Assembly: GCA_002835675.1 (NCBI GenBank)
Contig: PIZR01000002.1
Coordinates: forward strand, 124,001-188,000
DNA from: Bacillus sp. BA3
Lineage (GTDB): Bacteria; Bacillota; Bacilli; Bacillales; DSM-1321
Reading direction: 5' to 3'
DNA length: 64,000 bases
This document shows, in pieces, positions 1-10,680 of the stretch. Numbering within the stretch: the first letter of the stretch is position 1; each line of letters opens with the position of its first letter. The translations under genes were made by a program, and so were the position numbers. The notes beneath the pieces are model-generated. The model was not told where the DNA came from. It was given only the letters and a program-made list of their open reading frames with translations, and ran no database searches.

Positions 1-485
1 GGGTATGCTTGGCAATATTCAAAAGCACGTGATAGTCCACTCGCTCCCCCTGCACAGCCAAGCCCCCAAATCGGAATCCTTTTAGCATGCGGGTTAAATG
101 GAAGTTCATTCATTATCCTGGCATCAATGGTCGGGGTGGCAATCCCCGTGCTTGAGATAAAGAAGAAAGCATCTAACTCGTTTGCCGGCAGTTCTTCTTT
201 TAAAAATGCTGTGTTCGCTAAGCATTTTTCTATAGCTTCTTTCCCAAACTTGACTGCCTGCTGTATATATAAATCATTCCGCTCGGCAAAAGAATGATCC
301 TCTTTAAACCAATCGAGATCATTTGAAAAATAACGATTCTCCACTTGTCCATTCTTAAAGGCCTTCAGTAACCGTTCTATATTATTAAAAGATGCTCCAA
401 ATATTTCTCTCGAAAATTCCATGATTTTTTCCTGTGAAAGTAAATATGGCAGCTTTACATGTGATGCAGATAATAAATACGGCAT
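1..485 (-). CDS. bcsA: Type III polyketide synthase (chalcone/stilbene synthase-like), 3' end outside the window
   Basis: Only the N-terminal ~161 residues are in the window; the gene runs off the left edge. Reading the minus strand from the ATG at 485 gives MPYLLSASHVKLPYLLSQEK, with a GGGGTGG ribosome site just upstream. Near the edge is W-G-L-G-C-A-G-G, the nucleophilic cysteine region of thiolase-fold type III polyketide synthases, which condense acyl-CoA starters with malonyl-CoA. In B. subtilis the homologue bcsA lies beside xpt-pbuX, as here, and takes part in making alkylpyrones. The product in this organism is not predictable. Confidence 0.85.
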   Translation of the reverse strand, partial: MPYLLSASHVKLPYLLSQEKIMEFSREIFGASFNNIERLLKAFKNGQVENRYFSNDLDWFKEDHSFAERNDLYIQQAVKFGKEAIEKCLANTAFLKEELPANELDAFFFISSTGIATPTIDARIMNELPFNPHAKRIPIWGLGCAGGASGLSRAFEYCQAY

Positions 486-654
486 GATTCCACCCCTAAT
501 TATTCATGATATGGTTAATATACCCACCAGGATATCAATTATGCTTTATAGCTAAATGGTTATATTTATCTGGATTTTATAATATTTTTTCTTTTTTTCT
601 TATAGAAAAAAAAGACTATAGATTCGATAAAAGAACATAACCATACAAGTGGGA

Positions 655-1091
655 ATGAAATTGGAAATCAACACTATAATCACAAAATTGTTATATGGAA
701 CCATCCAGGGCGGTAGTCCCTTATTCCTTTCTCTTTGGACATTCAAAAGCCTTACATTATAAGACAGCCTTTCGAACAGGAACCCAATAGCGTCCTTATT
801 GGCATGACAGGGGATATCCGTGGGAGAATAATGATTGAGGGGACTAACGGATGCATGAGTAAAATAGGTGAAAGTATGTTTGGCATGCCGTTAGAAGGTG
901 AAATGCTTGATCTTATGCAGTAGAATTCGGCAACATAATTGCCGGTAATATTACCGCCCCTTTAGCAGAAGAGAATCCATTGATTGATATTACACCGCCC
1001 ACCGTCATTGTGGGCAATGGCGAAATGCATGTTACCCATATCATAAAAAGGCGTAGGTACCCTTCTTATCATCTTAATGATCGAAATGTAA
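655..1091 (+). pseudogene. cheX: Decayed cheX (CheY-P phosphatase family)
   Basis: Three reading frames of one former gene can be joined. The ATG at 655 opens MKLEINTIITKLLYGTIQ. After a shift near 705-715 the frame continues SLIPFSLDIQKP and then PFEQEPNSVLIGMTGDIRG and FGMPLEGEML. A second shift near 920 leads into EFGNIIAGNITAPLAEEN and DITPPTVIVGNGEMH. A third near 1050 gives TLLIILMIEM and a stop. This matches CheX proteins along their length, including the E-x-G-N-x-x-A-G-N helix that carries the phosphatase residues. With at least three frameshifts it cannot give a full product. The 62-residue open frame at 735-923 is only its middle part. Confidence 0.8.
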
Positions 1092-1108
1092 TTCACGAAA
1101 CAATAAAA

Positions 1109-1135
1109 CCCCCTTACCGATTTTAGGTAAGGGGG
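1109..1135 (-). terminator. Rho-independent terminator of the zinc-ribbon gene
   Basis: A perfect 10-bp stem (CCCCCTTACC / GGTAAGGGGG) with a 7-nt loop. On the minus strand it is followed by TTTTATTGTTTC. It sits 5 nt beyond the stop codon of the small gene at 1141-1275. Confidence 0.75.
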
Positions 1136-1140
1136 CACTT

Positions 1141-1275
1141 TCATTCTTCCTTCTTTACTGAAGATTGATTTTGCACTTGTATGATGATATTTTGAAACTC
1201 CTCTTTTCCACACACACTGCACCTATACTCCTGGCTTAGAATGGTCCGACAATGAATACAATATTTTTTCTCCAT
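1141..1275 (-). CDS. 44-residue zinc-ribbon protein
   Basis: A short minus-strand frame starts at ATG 1275, with GATAGGG upstream as a plausible ribosome site, and ends at 1141. The product begins MEKKYCIHCRTILSQEYRC and holds two CxxC knuckles, C6-x2-C9 and C19-x2-C22, a compact treble-clef or zinc-ribbon pattern. The C-terminal half is polar and charged. A strong terminator directly follows, which supports a real transcription unit. The function is unknown; such small zinc ribbons are common in Bacillaceae and often bind nucleic acid or protein. The family is not recognised beyond the metal motif. Confidence 0.6.
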   Translation of the reverse strand: MEKKYCIHCRTILSQEYRCSVCGKEEFQNIIIQVQNQSSVKKEE

Positions 1276-1393
1276 CCCTATCACTACTTTCCTGAACATA
1301 TACTATCAATATATTCAAAAAGTGAAGAGAGTTTCCTTTTATCTGACAAAAGGCCAATTTGATTATCAATGATATTATTCGGCCTAAATGTAA

Positions 1394-1434
1394 AAATGCC
1401 CAAAATCCTCATCATCTGAGAAATTTGGGCATTT
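1394..1434 (-). terminator. Terminator of the xpt-pbuX operon
   Basis: Arms AAATGCCCAAA (1394-1404) and TTTGGGCATTT (1424-1434) form an 11-bp perfect stem. It lies 36 bp past the pbuX stop codon, with a short T-rich run on the minus strand. Confidence 0.7.
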
Positions 1435-1469
1435 AATGGGTGAATCTATCAAGTTTAGCGAAACTATTT

Positions 1470-3423
<1,954 letters not shown>

Positions 3424-3445
3424 TTATTTCCCGGCATATAAAAAA

Positions 3446-3496
3446 GCCCAAGAAACATTGCGGCACTTTTTTGGAGTGAAGCAATACTTCTTGGGC
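3446..3496 (-). terminator. Riboswitch-controlled terminator of xpt-pbuX
   Basis: Arms GCCCAAGAA (3446-3454) and TTCTTGGGC (3488-3496) with further pairing inside, followed on the minus strand by TTTTTTATATG. It lies between the purine aptamer and the xpt start, as expected for a transcription-attenuating riboswitch. Confidence 0.85.
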
Positions 3497-3550
3497 ATGA
3501 ATGAAAAATGAATCAACAAAAGCCTTCATTACGCAACAAGATCTATTACT

Positions 3551-3621
3551 CACCCATAGTCGAATTATTTACGGTAATTCGGTAGAAACTTGCAGGCCAT
3601 ATCCCTGCTATTATACGAGTG
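3551..3621 (-). ncRNA. Purine (guanine-class) riboswitch aptamer
   Basis: The minus strand reads CACTCGTATAATAGCAGGG, then ATATGGCCTGC, AAGTTTCTACCG and GACTATGGGTG. This follows the B. subtilis xpt aptamer almost base for base: P1 closed by CACTC/GGGTG, conserved loops ATATGG and CCGTAAAT, and junction GTTTCTACC. The residue that pairs with the ligand (C74 in xpt) is C here, complement of G3559, which specifies guanine, hypoxanthine or xanthine rather than adenine. Ligand binding should favour the terminator at 3446-3496. Confidence 0.95.
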
Positions 3622-3647
3622 AAACATTATATTATATTAATATCTGA

Positions 3648-3676
3648 ATTATACCAACGCTGGCTCTATTTGAAAA
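3648..3676 (-). promoter_or_regulatory. SigA-type promoter for xpt-pbuX
   Basis: On the minus strand, TTTTCA (3671-3676) and TATAAT (3648-3653) are separated by 17 nt and lie about 27 bp upstream of the aptamer. The -10 is perfect and the -35 is weak. Confidence 0.6.
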
Positions 3677-3950
3677 GTAATTTTTGATAAAAAGCCGAAC
3701 TTTAAATTAAAAAAATAAATCATTATTCGTATTATTAGAAAATTGTGAAATCACCAAACCTAAATAACTTGGATTTCCTATCAAAAAGAACACCATTTTC
3801 CATTTTACTGGTATATACCATGCGTTTTTGTAGCGACCCTAAAAAAAGAAGAAGGGTTTGAGATTTAACCCAAGTCCTTCTCAGACTGTAGGCAAACTTC
3901 GATTAAAATCGAGTTTGTCTACAGTTATTTATGGTTTGTACAATTTGACC

Positions 3951-4078
3951 GTTGATTTCCTCTACAGGCACTCGCTTTCCGGGGACGGTCCGGGAGCCTC
4001 CTCGTCGCCTTTGTGCCTCCGGGGTCTCCCCTGGACTCGCTTTTCCCGCAAGAGTCTCGCACACCCGCACCAATCAAC
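3951..4078. repeat. GC-rich palindromic block bounded by GTTGATT / AATCAAC
   Basis: A 128-bp segment with clearly higher GC than its surroundings, opened by GTTGATT and closed by its complement AATCAAC. It contains smaller self-complementary pieces such as GGTCCGGGAGCC and GGGGTCTCCCC. From memory, similar GC-rich blocks recur between Bacillaceae genes, often near insertion sequences. It codes for nothing convincing. Confidence 0.45.
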
Positions 4079-4171
4079 TTTTTTTTAACTTTTAGATAGA
4101 ATCCTTTTGCTTAAAGTCTTGATTGTTTTTAAATTTATAAAACTTGAGGGAATGAGGATGCTTTCTATCAT

Positions 4172-4632
4172 GATTCTATTCAGCGAAATCAAATGAAAAT
4201 GATTACTTTAAATCAACTAGTGCCAGCGAACCATTTGGTTCGTGAAATGGAGGCTGCCATTGACTTTTTTTCATTTATGATTTGGTGAAAGATATGTATT
4301 CAACATATAAAGAGGGCTATCGTGAGTACAAATCACCAAAACACCTCTGTGCAACATGCTCATCATCTTTATCACCGTGTACAAAAGAATATCAAAAAGT
4401 GGTGACACGGCCTATCTGGCAAACATATGCGGAAGAAGCAGATCATCTGCGTCATCATTAAGATGTAAAACCTATATATGCGAAACGTAAAGAAACGATT
4501 GAGCGTGTATTCGCAAATGCAAAAGAATGGTATTCAATGGACTACTTTAAGGGGACTTAAAAATTGTCAATGCAGGCGATGCTTACTTTCGCTGCTGTTA
4601 TTTTAAAGAAGATGGCCAATTGGACATGGTAA
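4172..4632 (+). pseudogene. IS1182-family transposase remnant
   Basis: Fragments of one transposase remain. The N-terminal part reads DSIQRNQMKMITLNQLVPAN and HLVREMEAAIDF. After a frameshift near 4265-4285 comes DLVKDMYST. A large central deletion joins this to YKEGYREYKSPKHLCATC, a cysteine-rich part, and then KRKETIERVFANAKEW, the conserved C-terminal catalytic region of the family. In-frame TAA stops interrupt the last part twice. Roughly 250 residues of the catalytic middle are missing, so the protein is dead. Confidence 0.75.
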
Positions 4633-4801
4633 GGTCCAAAAATGGCCTAACCTGGTGGGCTTGTAGAGCCCCCAATCTCTTAATTTCAGGCGGAAATTTA
4701 AAGGAAATTTCAAAAGGGGTTTCGGAATTTTTAATTCCGAACCCCTTTTGTCTACAAACTGAGAAGGGCTTGAGATTTAATCCAAGTCCTTCTTCTTTGA
4801 T

Positions 4802-6319
4802 TCATTTGATTTTATAAACTTCTTTATATTTATCTTCAAGATACTTTATTAAATACTGAACATTCAGGCCTTCCCCTGTCGTTTCTTTCAAAATCTCCAG
4901 AGGCTTTTTTGTTTTTCCGTATTTATGTATTTTTTCATTAAGCCATTTCCTGATTGGTTCAATATCACCCGCTTCCAACAGTTCATCAAAATCAGGCAAA
5001 TCTTTAAGCATCGATTGCTTGATTTGAGCTGCATACATATATCCCAATGCATAAGAAGGGAAATAACCAAAGCTGCCATCTGCCCAGTGTACATCTTGCA
5101 ACACGCCCATTGCATCATTTTCAGGCACAATTCCCAGATAATCCTTGTATTTTTCATTCCAGACTTCCGGTAAATCCTTCACTTCAAGTTCCCCATTAAA
5201 GAGGGCCTTTTCCAGTTCATACCGAATCATAATATGTAGAGGATACGTCAGTTCATCTGCGTCAATACGGATGAACGATGGTTTTGATTCGTTAATGCCC
5301 CGGTAAAATTCATCCAGCGTCACATCTTGGAATTGTTCGGGAGCATATTCCTTTAATAAGGAAAATTTATTTTTCCAAAAGCTATGGTTCCGCCCAATGA
5401 AGTTTTCAAAAAACAAAGATTGTGATTCATGGATCCCCATTGATGTCCCGCTATCGAGAAGTGTTCCGGTTAACTCTTCAGCGATATTCTGCTCATAAAT
5501 GGCATGTCCACATTCATGAATGGTACCAAAGATTGCCCCCCTAAAATCATTTTCATCGTATCGGGTCGTCACCCGGACATCGCCCCTATTTATTCTAATT
5601 TCAAAAGGGTGAACTGTTTCATCAAGCCTGCCAGCCTTGAAATCGTATCCTAGCTGTTTTAAAATTTCCAAGTTGAATTGATGCTGTTTTTCTTTTGGAA
5701 ATTCTTTATATAGGAACGCTGTTTCCGGTCTATGTTCGCTTTTTGCAATCTGTTTTACCAAGGGAACGATCCTCGACCGAAGCTCACTGAATACGCCATC
5801 AAGTATATCTACAGTCATTCCTGGTTCATATATGTCTAAAAGGGTATTATATTTCGTCCCTTCATATCCCCAGTATTCTACGAACCTGCGGGTATATGCT
5901 ACAATTTGCTCCAGATAAGGTTGAAATAAAGAAAAATCAGCTTTTTCCCTTGCCTCTTCCCATGCACTTTCGGAACGCGATTGTAAAATGACGAATTCCT
6001 TATATTCGTTCACAGGAATTTTCTTATTCCTTTCAAACTCTTTTTTACACTCTTGTACCATCTTATTCGTCGATTCACCAAGAATGGCTTTATCCATCGA
6101 AAGTTCTGCAATGAAGGATTCCATTTCCTTACTTGTGCTCATATTAAACACTTCGGAGGAAAGCATACCGATAACTTCGGAACGCTGCTCAACTCCCTTT
6201 TTAGGTGCACCTGTACGCAAATCCCAAAAAATTAACGCGAGAGCTTCATTATAAGCAGAGATTTTCTTTACATATTCTTTAAACTCTTTTTCTATCAGAT
6301 CTATACCCTTTTTTTTCAT
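4802..6319 (-). CDS. ypwA: M32 family metallocarboxypeptidase (thermostable carboxypeptidase 1)
   Basis: A 505-residue cytosolic zinc carboxypeptidase of family M32, which releases C-terminal amino acids from peptides. The zinc site HECGH is at residues 268-272 in GTIHECGHAIYEQN, and the family motif HESQS follows. The N-terminal I-F-W-D-x-R-T-G-A-P-K is also typical. ATG 6319 is chosen over an in-frame ATG six codons upstream because GGAAGGAG stands at the right distance before it; the earlier ATG lies inside that ribosome site. The gene follows the IS remnant and is transcribed alone. Confidence 0.94.
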   Translation of the reverse strand: MKKKGIDLIEKEFKEYVKKISAYNEALALIFWDLRTGAPKKGVEQRSEVIGMLSSEVFNMSTSKEMESFIAELSMDKAILGESTNKMVQECKKEFERNKKIPVNEYKEFVILQSRSESAWEEAREKADFSLFQPYLEQIVAYTRRFVEYWGYEGTKYNTLLDIYEPGMTVDILDGVFSELRSRIVPLVKQIAKSEHRPETAFLYKEFPKEKQHQFNLEILKQLGYDFKAGRLDETVHPFEIRINRGDVRVTTRYDENDFRGAIFGTIHECGHAIYEQNIAEELTGTLLDSGTSMGIHESQSLFFENFIGRNHSFWKNKFSLLKEYAPEQFQDVTLDEFYRGINESKPSFIRIDADELTYPLHIMIRYELEKALFNGELEVKDLPEVWNEKYKDYLGIVPENDAMGVLQDVHWADGSFGYFPSYALGYMYAAQIKQSMLKDLPDFDELLEAGDIEPIRKWLNEKIHKYGKTKKPLEILKETTGEGLNVQYLIKYLEDKYKEVYKIK

Positions 6320-6408
6320 ATTCACTGCTCCTTCCAACTACACTTTACCATATTATACAAAAGTCTTTCATATCAGAACCACTCCGATTAATAAATTAAA
6401 ATAAAAAA

Positions 6409-6429
6409 GAGCCAAGGGGTTCCCTTGGC
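6409..6429 (-). terminator. Terminator between ypvA and ypwA
   Basis: GAGCCAAGGG and its complement around a tiny loop, with A-runs before and T-runs after, so it can act on both strands. It directly follows the ypvA stop. Confidence 0.8.
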
Positions 6430-6449
6430 TCTTTTTTTTGGGGGTATAT

Positions 6450-8366
6450 TTAAATCGTTACAGGAAGAATGGATACAATCTTCTCTTTCACATGTTCCGA
6501 AAGATTCTTTTCAATCAAAATCTGGACGGTTCCCGAATCATTGCTCGTCCTGATCAAACGCCCTATTCCCTGGCGCAATCGAAGGAGCATGTATGGAAGA
6601 TCCACCTCTTCGAATGCATCGGTAACCGAGTTACGTTTGGCTTCGAAAACCGGATCGCGAGGCGGGAAAGGAAGCGAGTGTATCACTACATTTTGTAATG
6701 AAGGTCCTGGAACATCAAGTCCCTCCCATAAATGATAGGAGAAAAGGACAGATTGCTCATCCTCTTGGAACTTCTTAACAAGCTCGCTGATTTCCGCTTC
6801 CCCTTCAAAATAAAATGGATAGGATGATACTGGGCAGTTTTCCTTGAACCATTGCAATTCTTCTTTTGAGTGGAATAACACTAGTGTTCGACCTTCATTT
6901 TCCTCAATTGTATTCATTGTATATTGAAGTTTTGCCAATTGGTCTCCATTTTCGAAGACCGGCATGTTCATTTTCATGACTTCATCGTAATCAAATGGTG
7001 ATTCAACGGAAAAGCTGTCATACTTTTCTATCCCTAAACTATCTGCAATATATTGGAAGGATTTATTATCCGATAATGTTGCTGATGAAAAAATGTAAGG
7101 GATTTTTTTCGAGAATACCTGTTCAGACAAGATATCCTGCACTAGCCTTGGCATGATCACCAATGTTTTGGTCATTTCATTTTCTTCAAACCAGGAAACG
7201 GCCTGTTCATCCTTCACAAATAGAGAAAGGGAGTAGCCCAGCTGCTCTAAATACTCTTCCGTCACTTTTAAATCATAATCATTGATCGTGTACATTTCCG
7301 CTTCAAAAACTAGGTTCTCCTCTAACTCTTCAACCTTTTTATGAAGCTTTTGGGCAAAGTTTGTTATTTCTTTTGACATTGGGATTTCATAACGATTAGA
7401 CCCGCTGACATGTATCGCTTTTTCATCCAACAAATCAAAAAACTCTTCATTGATATCAATTAAGTCCTCGATGATGTATAAGGTTTCTTCACGAACCTGA
7501 TTGGCTGTTAGCAATTCCAGAACCGAAGCGAGGGTTTGTTCCCCAACTTTATAAGTTAAAGCCTTTTGAGCAGCAAATTCCAAAAGATGGCCTTCATCAA
7601 AGACAACACAGCTATGTTCAGGCAGTAATGGTAACTGTCCTTCACGCTTACGCTTTTCCTTAGTCCATACATGCTCCATGAAGAAGTCATGTGAACAAAT
7701 GATCAAATCACTTGATTTTCGATAGTGGTCCCGTGATAGGGTTTGCCCACAACGATGGCGTTTATCACAAGTAAAACAGTTTTGAAGCTGATCCCAGCCA
7801 ACTTTAGACCAGTCTTCATCATTTAAATATGGATACTGTTTACGGTCCCCATATGGTGTATAGGCGTTCATGGATGAGTTATCATGAACAAACTTGGGAA
7901 GTTCATCATAGAGCTGATCTATCCCCTCGGAATCCTCATGATTCACAGCATAATCCAATTTCTTAAGACATACATATTGATCGTGATATTTGGCAAGCCG
8001 GACATCCACTTCAATACCTAAAGCATTCTTGATTTTTTGGATGTCGCCTTCCTCTTTGACAAGCTGTTCAATCAACGTTTCATCTGCACATGAAATAATT
8101 GCCGGTTTATTCGTATATCTCGCATAACAAATCGCATATAGTAAATAGACCAAAGTCTTACCAGTCCCTACCCCTGCTTCAGCAAAACTTATATTTTTTT
8201 CTTTAAAGGCTTTTTCTAACTGAAAAGCCATGAAGATTTGTTCGTCACGCAGCTCAAATCCTTTTTCGGGAAGAATATCGTAAAAAACATCACCGATCCA
8301 TTCTGAAAGCTTATCGTAAAAAGAATCTTCCTTTGTTACCGAAAAAGGCAGTGTTTTAAGCATCAT
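6450..8366 (-). CDS. ypvA: DinG/XPD-type ATP-dependent helicase YpvA
   Basis: A 638-residue superfamily 2 helicase of the XPD/DinG type. Walker A is AGVGTGKT (residues 64-71) and the DEAH-type box is DEGH (257-260). Four cysteines (C133, C197, C200, C206) form the expected iron-sulfur cluster between helicase motifs Ia and II, the hallmark of this 5'-3' helicase group. The C-terminal Q-G-I-G-R-L-I-R is motif VI. It lacks the N-terminal exonuclease domain of Bacillus DinG (45,792-48,572). The start could be either of two adjacent ATGs (8366 or 8363); AGGGGAG upstream suits the second slightly better. Confidence 0.92.
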   Translation of the reverse strand: MMLKTLPFSVTKEDSFYDKLSEWIGDVFYDILPEKGFELRDEQIFMAFQLEKAFKEKNISFAEAGVGTGKTLVYLLYAICYARYTNKPAIISCADETLIEQLVKEEGDIQKIKNALGIEVDVRLAKYHDQYVCLKKLDYAVNHEDSEGIDQLYDELPKFVHDNSSMNAYTPYGDRKQYPYLNDEDWSKVGWDQLQNCFTCDKRHRCGQTLSRDHYRKSSDLIICSHDFFMEHVWTKEKRKREGQLPLLPEHSCVVFDEGHLLEFAAQKALTYKVGEQTLASVLELLTANQVREETLYIIEDLIDINEEFFDLLDEKAIHVSGSNRYEIPMSKEITNFAQKLHKKVEELEENLVFEAEMYTINDYDLKVTEEYLEQLGYSLSLFVKDEQAVSWFEENEMTKTLVIMPRLVQDILSEQVFSKKIPYIFSSATLSDNKSFQYIADSLGIEKYDSFSVESPFDYDEVMKMNMPVFENGDQLAKLQYTMNTIEENEGRTLVLFHSKEELQWFKENCPVSSYPFYFEGEAEISELVKKFQEDEQSVLFSYHLWEGLDVPGPSLQNVVIHSLPFPPRDPVFEAKRNSVTDAFEEVDLPYMLLRLRQGIGRLIRTSNDSGTVQILIEKNLSEHVKEKIVSILPVTI

Positions 8367-8532
8367 GGTCTCCCCTTTTATCTATCATCATTATATAAAA
8401 TCCGAATCATTATTATCTTAGGCAAAAGTATATTATCCTTTATTTCACATTAGTAGTCAAGATATTTACCTATTATCAGAATGTAAGGCAATATGTATGT
8501 ATGCTGTCTGGTTGCCCGATTCGTAAAATAAA

Positions 8533-8557
8533 AGACAGGCTCCAAGAGAGCCTGTCT
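8533..8557 (-). terminator. Terminator of the cold-shock gene
   Basis: Perfect 10-bp stem AGACAGGCTC / GAGCCTGTCT with loop CAAGA, followed on the minus strand by TTTATTTTACG. Confidence 0.8.
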
Positions 8558-8577
8558 GTAAATAATATAGGGTTGAA

Positions 8578-8778
8578 TTAAGCTTTGTTTACGTTTGATG
8601 CTTGTGGTCCACGTTGACCTTGTTCTACATCAAATGTAACGTCTTGGCCTTCTTCAAGTGTTTTGAAACCTTCGCCTTGGATAGCTGAGAAATGTACGAA
8701 TACATCGTCTCCACCTTCACGTTCGATGAATCCAAAACCTTTTTCTGCGTTAAACCATTTTACTTTACCTTGTTCCAT
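8578..8778 (-). CDS. Cold-shock protein (CspA/CspB/CspD family)
   Basis: A 66-residue single cold-shock domain that binds single-stranded RNA and DNA and acts as an RNA chaperone. RNP1 is KGFGFIE (residues 13-19) and RNP2 is VFVHF (26-30). AGGAGG lies at good distance before the ATG. The long AT-rich leader, with a TATAAT (8809-8814), may be cold-responsive, but no specific structure was resolved. It is monocistronic with its own terminator. Which csp paralogue it equals (cspB, cspC or cspD) cannot be settled from one copy. Confidence 0.96.
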   Translation of the reverse strand: MEQGKVKWFNAEKGFGFIEREGGDDVFVHFSAIQGEGFKTLEEGQDVTFDVEQGQRGPQASNVNKA

Positions 8779-8971
8779 TTTTGTTGCCTCCTAGTGTGTT
8801 CTCCACACATTATATTACTATCCTTGCTCAAAAGAATATTAAGGTATTCCTTAAATCTGAACAAAAATAATTCATTATTAGAATAACAGAAAAGGAAATG
8901 ATAAGCAAGACTGGAACCTATTATGAATAAATCGTCCTGACTAGCAAAATCCTCCATTATATTCTACCTAC

Positions 8972-10120
8972 TCATTCACCTTGAGGCTGCCTTGGCGGCC
9001 TTTTCCCCCAATATTGATAAAGGTCAGCACGGATGAAACCATTGAACAATTTCCTTTTTTTCGTTGCAGGCTTACCATAATGCTGTTCGAAGTCAGGATT
9101 GGAGGTAATCATGTATACCGACCATGTATCAAGCTTCTTGAAGGCTTGGCCCATTTCCCTATACATCTGCTCTACCGCTTTTTTCTCACCTAGACGTTCT
9201 CCATAAGGCGGGTTCCCGACAATGACACCATACTCTTTCTTGGTTGAGATATCCCTTACCTGCATTTGTTTGAATTCAATCAAATCACCAAGACCGGCTT
9301 CAAAACTATTCGCTTTAGCTATATCGACCATTCGATGGTCAATATCACAACCGGTTATGTCCAAGTATTGATCATAGTCGGCTAAATCTTCAGCCTCAAT
9401 CCGCGCTTCATCCCATACCTTGCTGTCCATCCATGACCAGGTTTCAGAAACGAATTCCCTGTTAAACCCCGGTGCTATATTCTGTCCAATTAAAGCCGCC
9501 TCGATGGGAATCGTTCCAGATCCGCAAAATGGATCTATGAAAGGTTTATCCGGCTTCCAATTGGTCAGCATGATTAACGCAGCCGCCAATGTTTCTTTAA
9601 GGGGCGCCTCTCCCTGCCCTGTCCGATAACCCCGCTTATGCAAACCAGCACCTGAAGTGTCTATGGTAAGTGTCACTACATCTTTTAAAATAGACACTTC
9701 AATTTTAAACAAAGGACCTGTCTCTGCAAACCAAGATACTTGCTTATATTTACTTTTCAATCTATCAACAATCGCCTTTTTTACAATAGCCTGACAATCA
9801 GGGACACTGTATAGCTTTGACTTAACGGATTTTCCACTAACGGGGAACTCGACATCGGCTGATAAGAAATCCTCCCAATTCAAGGCCTTTGTTTTTTCAA
9901 ACAACTCATCAAATGAATAAGCTTTGAATTCCGCGACTTTAATTTTCACCCTATCGGCACTGCGCAGCCATAAATTAGAGCGGGCAATGGCGGATTGATC
10001 CCCTTTATAGGTGATCTTACCATTTTCGACTTGACAATCGTAACCAAGATCCCGCACCTCCTTGGCAACAATTGATTCCAATCCCATTGCTGATGTTGCA
10101 ATTATATCGAATTGTTTCAT
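8972..10120 (-). CDS. ypsC: THUMP-domain class I RNA methyltransferase (RlmL-like) YpsC
   Basis: A 382-residue SAM-dependent RNA methyltransferase. The N-terminal part, with L-W-L-R-x-A-D-R-V, is a THUMP RNA-binding region. The catalytic domain has the SAM motif DPFCGSGT (196-203) and NPPYGERLG (303-311), the N-P-P-Y signature for methylation of an exocyclic amino group. It matches the N-terminal half of E. coli RlmL, which makes m2G2445 in 23S rRNA; the exact target in Bacillus is inferred. In B. subtilis it sits next to rnpB, as here. Confidence 0.9.
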   Translation of the reverse strand: MKQFDIIATSAMGLESIVAKEVRDLGYDCQVENGKITYKGDQSAIARSNLWLRSADRVKIKVAEFKAYSFDELFEKTKALNWEDFLSADVEFPVSGKSVKSKLYSVPDCQAIVKKAIVDRLKSKYKQVSWFAETGPLFKIEVSILKDVVTLTIDTSGAGLHKRGYRTGQGEAPLKETLAAALIMLTNWKPDKPFIDPFCGSGTIPIEAALIGQNIAPGFNREFVSETWSWMDSKVWDEARIEAEDLADYDQYLDITGCDIDHRMVDIAKANSFEAGLGDLIEFKQMQVRDISTKKEYGVIVGNPPYGERLGEKKAVEQMYREMGQAFKKLDTWSVYMITSNPDFEQHYGKPATKKRKLFNGFIRADLYQYWGKRPPRQPQGE

Positions 10121-10415
10121 TAATCCTGCACCTTCTTTCCATTAATCCAATCAATGGCACTTTTTCCCGAATTTCTTTCATTTATGTATTTAGAATCAGG
10201 CATTGATTTTTTACATGTAAACCTTATGGCCCACCGCGTTTTTATATTTCAGTTAGCCGATCATGTAGCGTATTAATCACCGTGATGTAAAGCTATACTC
10301 AATTATCCATGTACCTTAGGATACATGCTGCAATTAAATCATCCGACCAATTATGTATGCTTCCCATCCATTATCCTGAAGTTTGAAGTTCTGTTTTGAT
10401 ACCTTCATTTTAGGG

Positions 10416-10508
10416 CTAATAAGGAACCTTTATAAATAGGATACCCAGAATCAAAGAAATGCTTAACATTCCAACACTATTTTTAAAAACGTTACCGACA
10501 GACTTCAT
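10416..10508 (-). CDS. Possible 30-residue membrane peptide
   Basis: In the ~520-bp gap between ypsC and the rnpB terminator, a short minus-strand frame encodes MKSVGNVFKNSVGMLS followed by a hydrophobic run ISLILGILFI and KVPY. This resembles a single-span membrane peptide with a basic N-terminal end. The ribosome site is poor (AGGA about 11 nt upstream), so it may be chance or a gene remnant. The rest of the gap holds nothing recognisable. Confidence 0.25.
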   Translation of the reverse strand: MKSVGNVFKNSVGMLSISLILGILFIKVPY

Positions 10509-10644
10509 TTAAGCCATTTTCCTAATCATTCGAACGCAATGAAAAACTTGCCAAGTTTTAAGTTTAACACAGCCATGTTTCAGAAAACGAAAAATAAATG
10601 GAAATGCCCAATCTTTTTATTATAATGCATTCTCCATAAACAAA

Positions 10645-10668
10645 AACTCTCCTTTTAAAAGGAGAGTT
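10645..10668 (-). terminator. Terminator of rnpB
   Basis: Perfect 12-bp palindromic stem AACTCTCCTTTT / AAAAGGAGAGTT just past the rnpB 3' end, with TTTTTG following on the minus strand. Confidence 0.8.
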
Positions 10669-10680
10669 GTGCTTTTGGTG

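Larger units (their letters stand above)
3848..4795. mobile_element. Degenerate IS1182-type insertion sequence
   Basis: A roughly 950-bp remnant between the xpt leader and ypwA. Both ends carry the same hairpin-forming 30-bp block, GAAGGG-Y-TTGAGATTTAA then CCAAGTCCTTCT (3851-3881 and 4763-4793, 2 mismatches). Inside these, CTCAG-N2-TGTAG-R-CAAA occurs in inverted orientation. The interior holds a 16-bp inverted repeat (3887-3923), a GC-rich block (3951-4078) and a broken transposase gene (4172-4632). Family assignment rests on the transposase fragments. No clear target duplication was found. Confidence 0.65.

Noticed and set aside
735..923. 62-residue open frame as a gene
   Set aside because: It is the middle part of the broken cheX, without a ribosome site.
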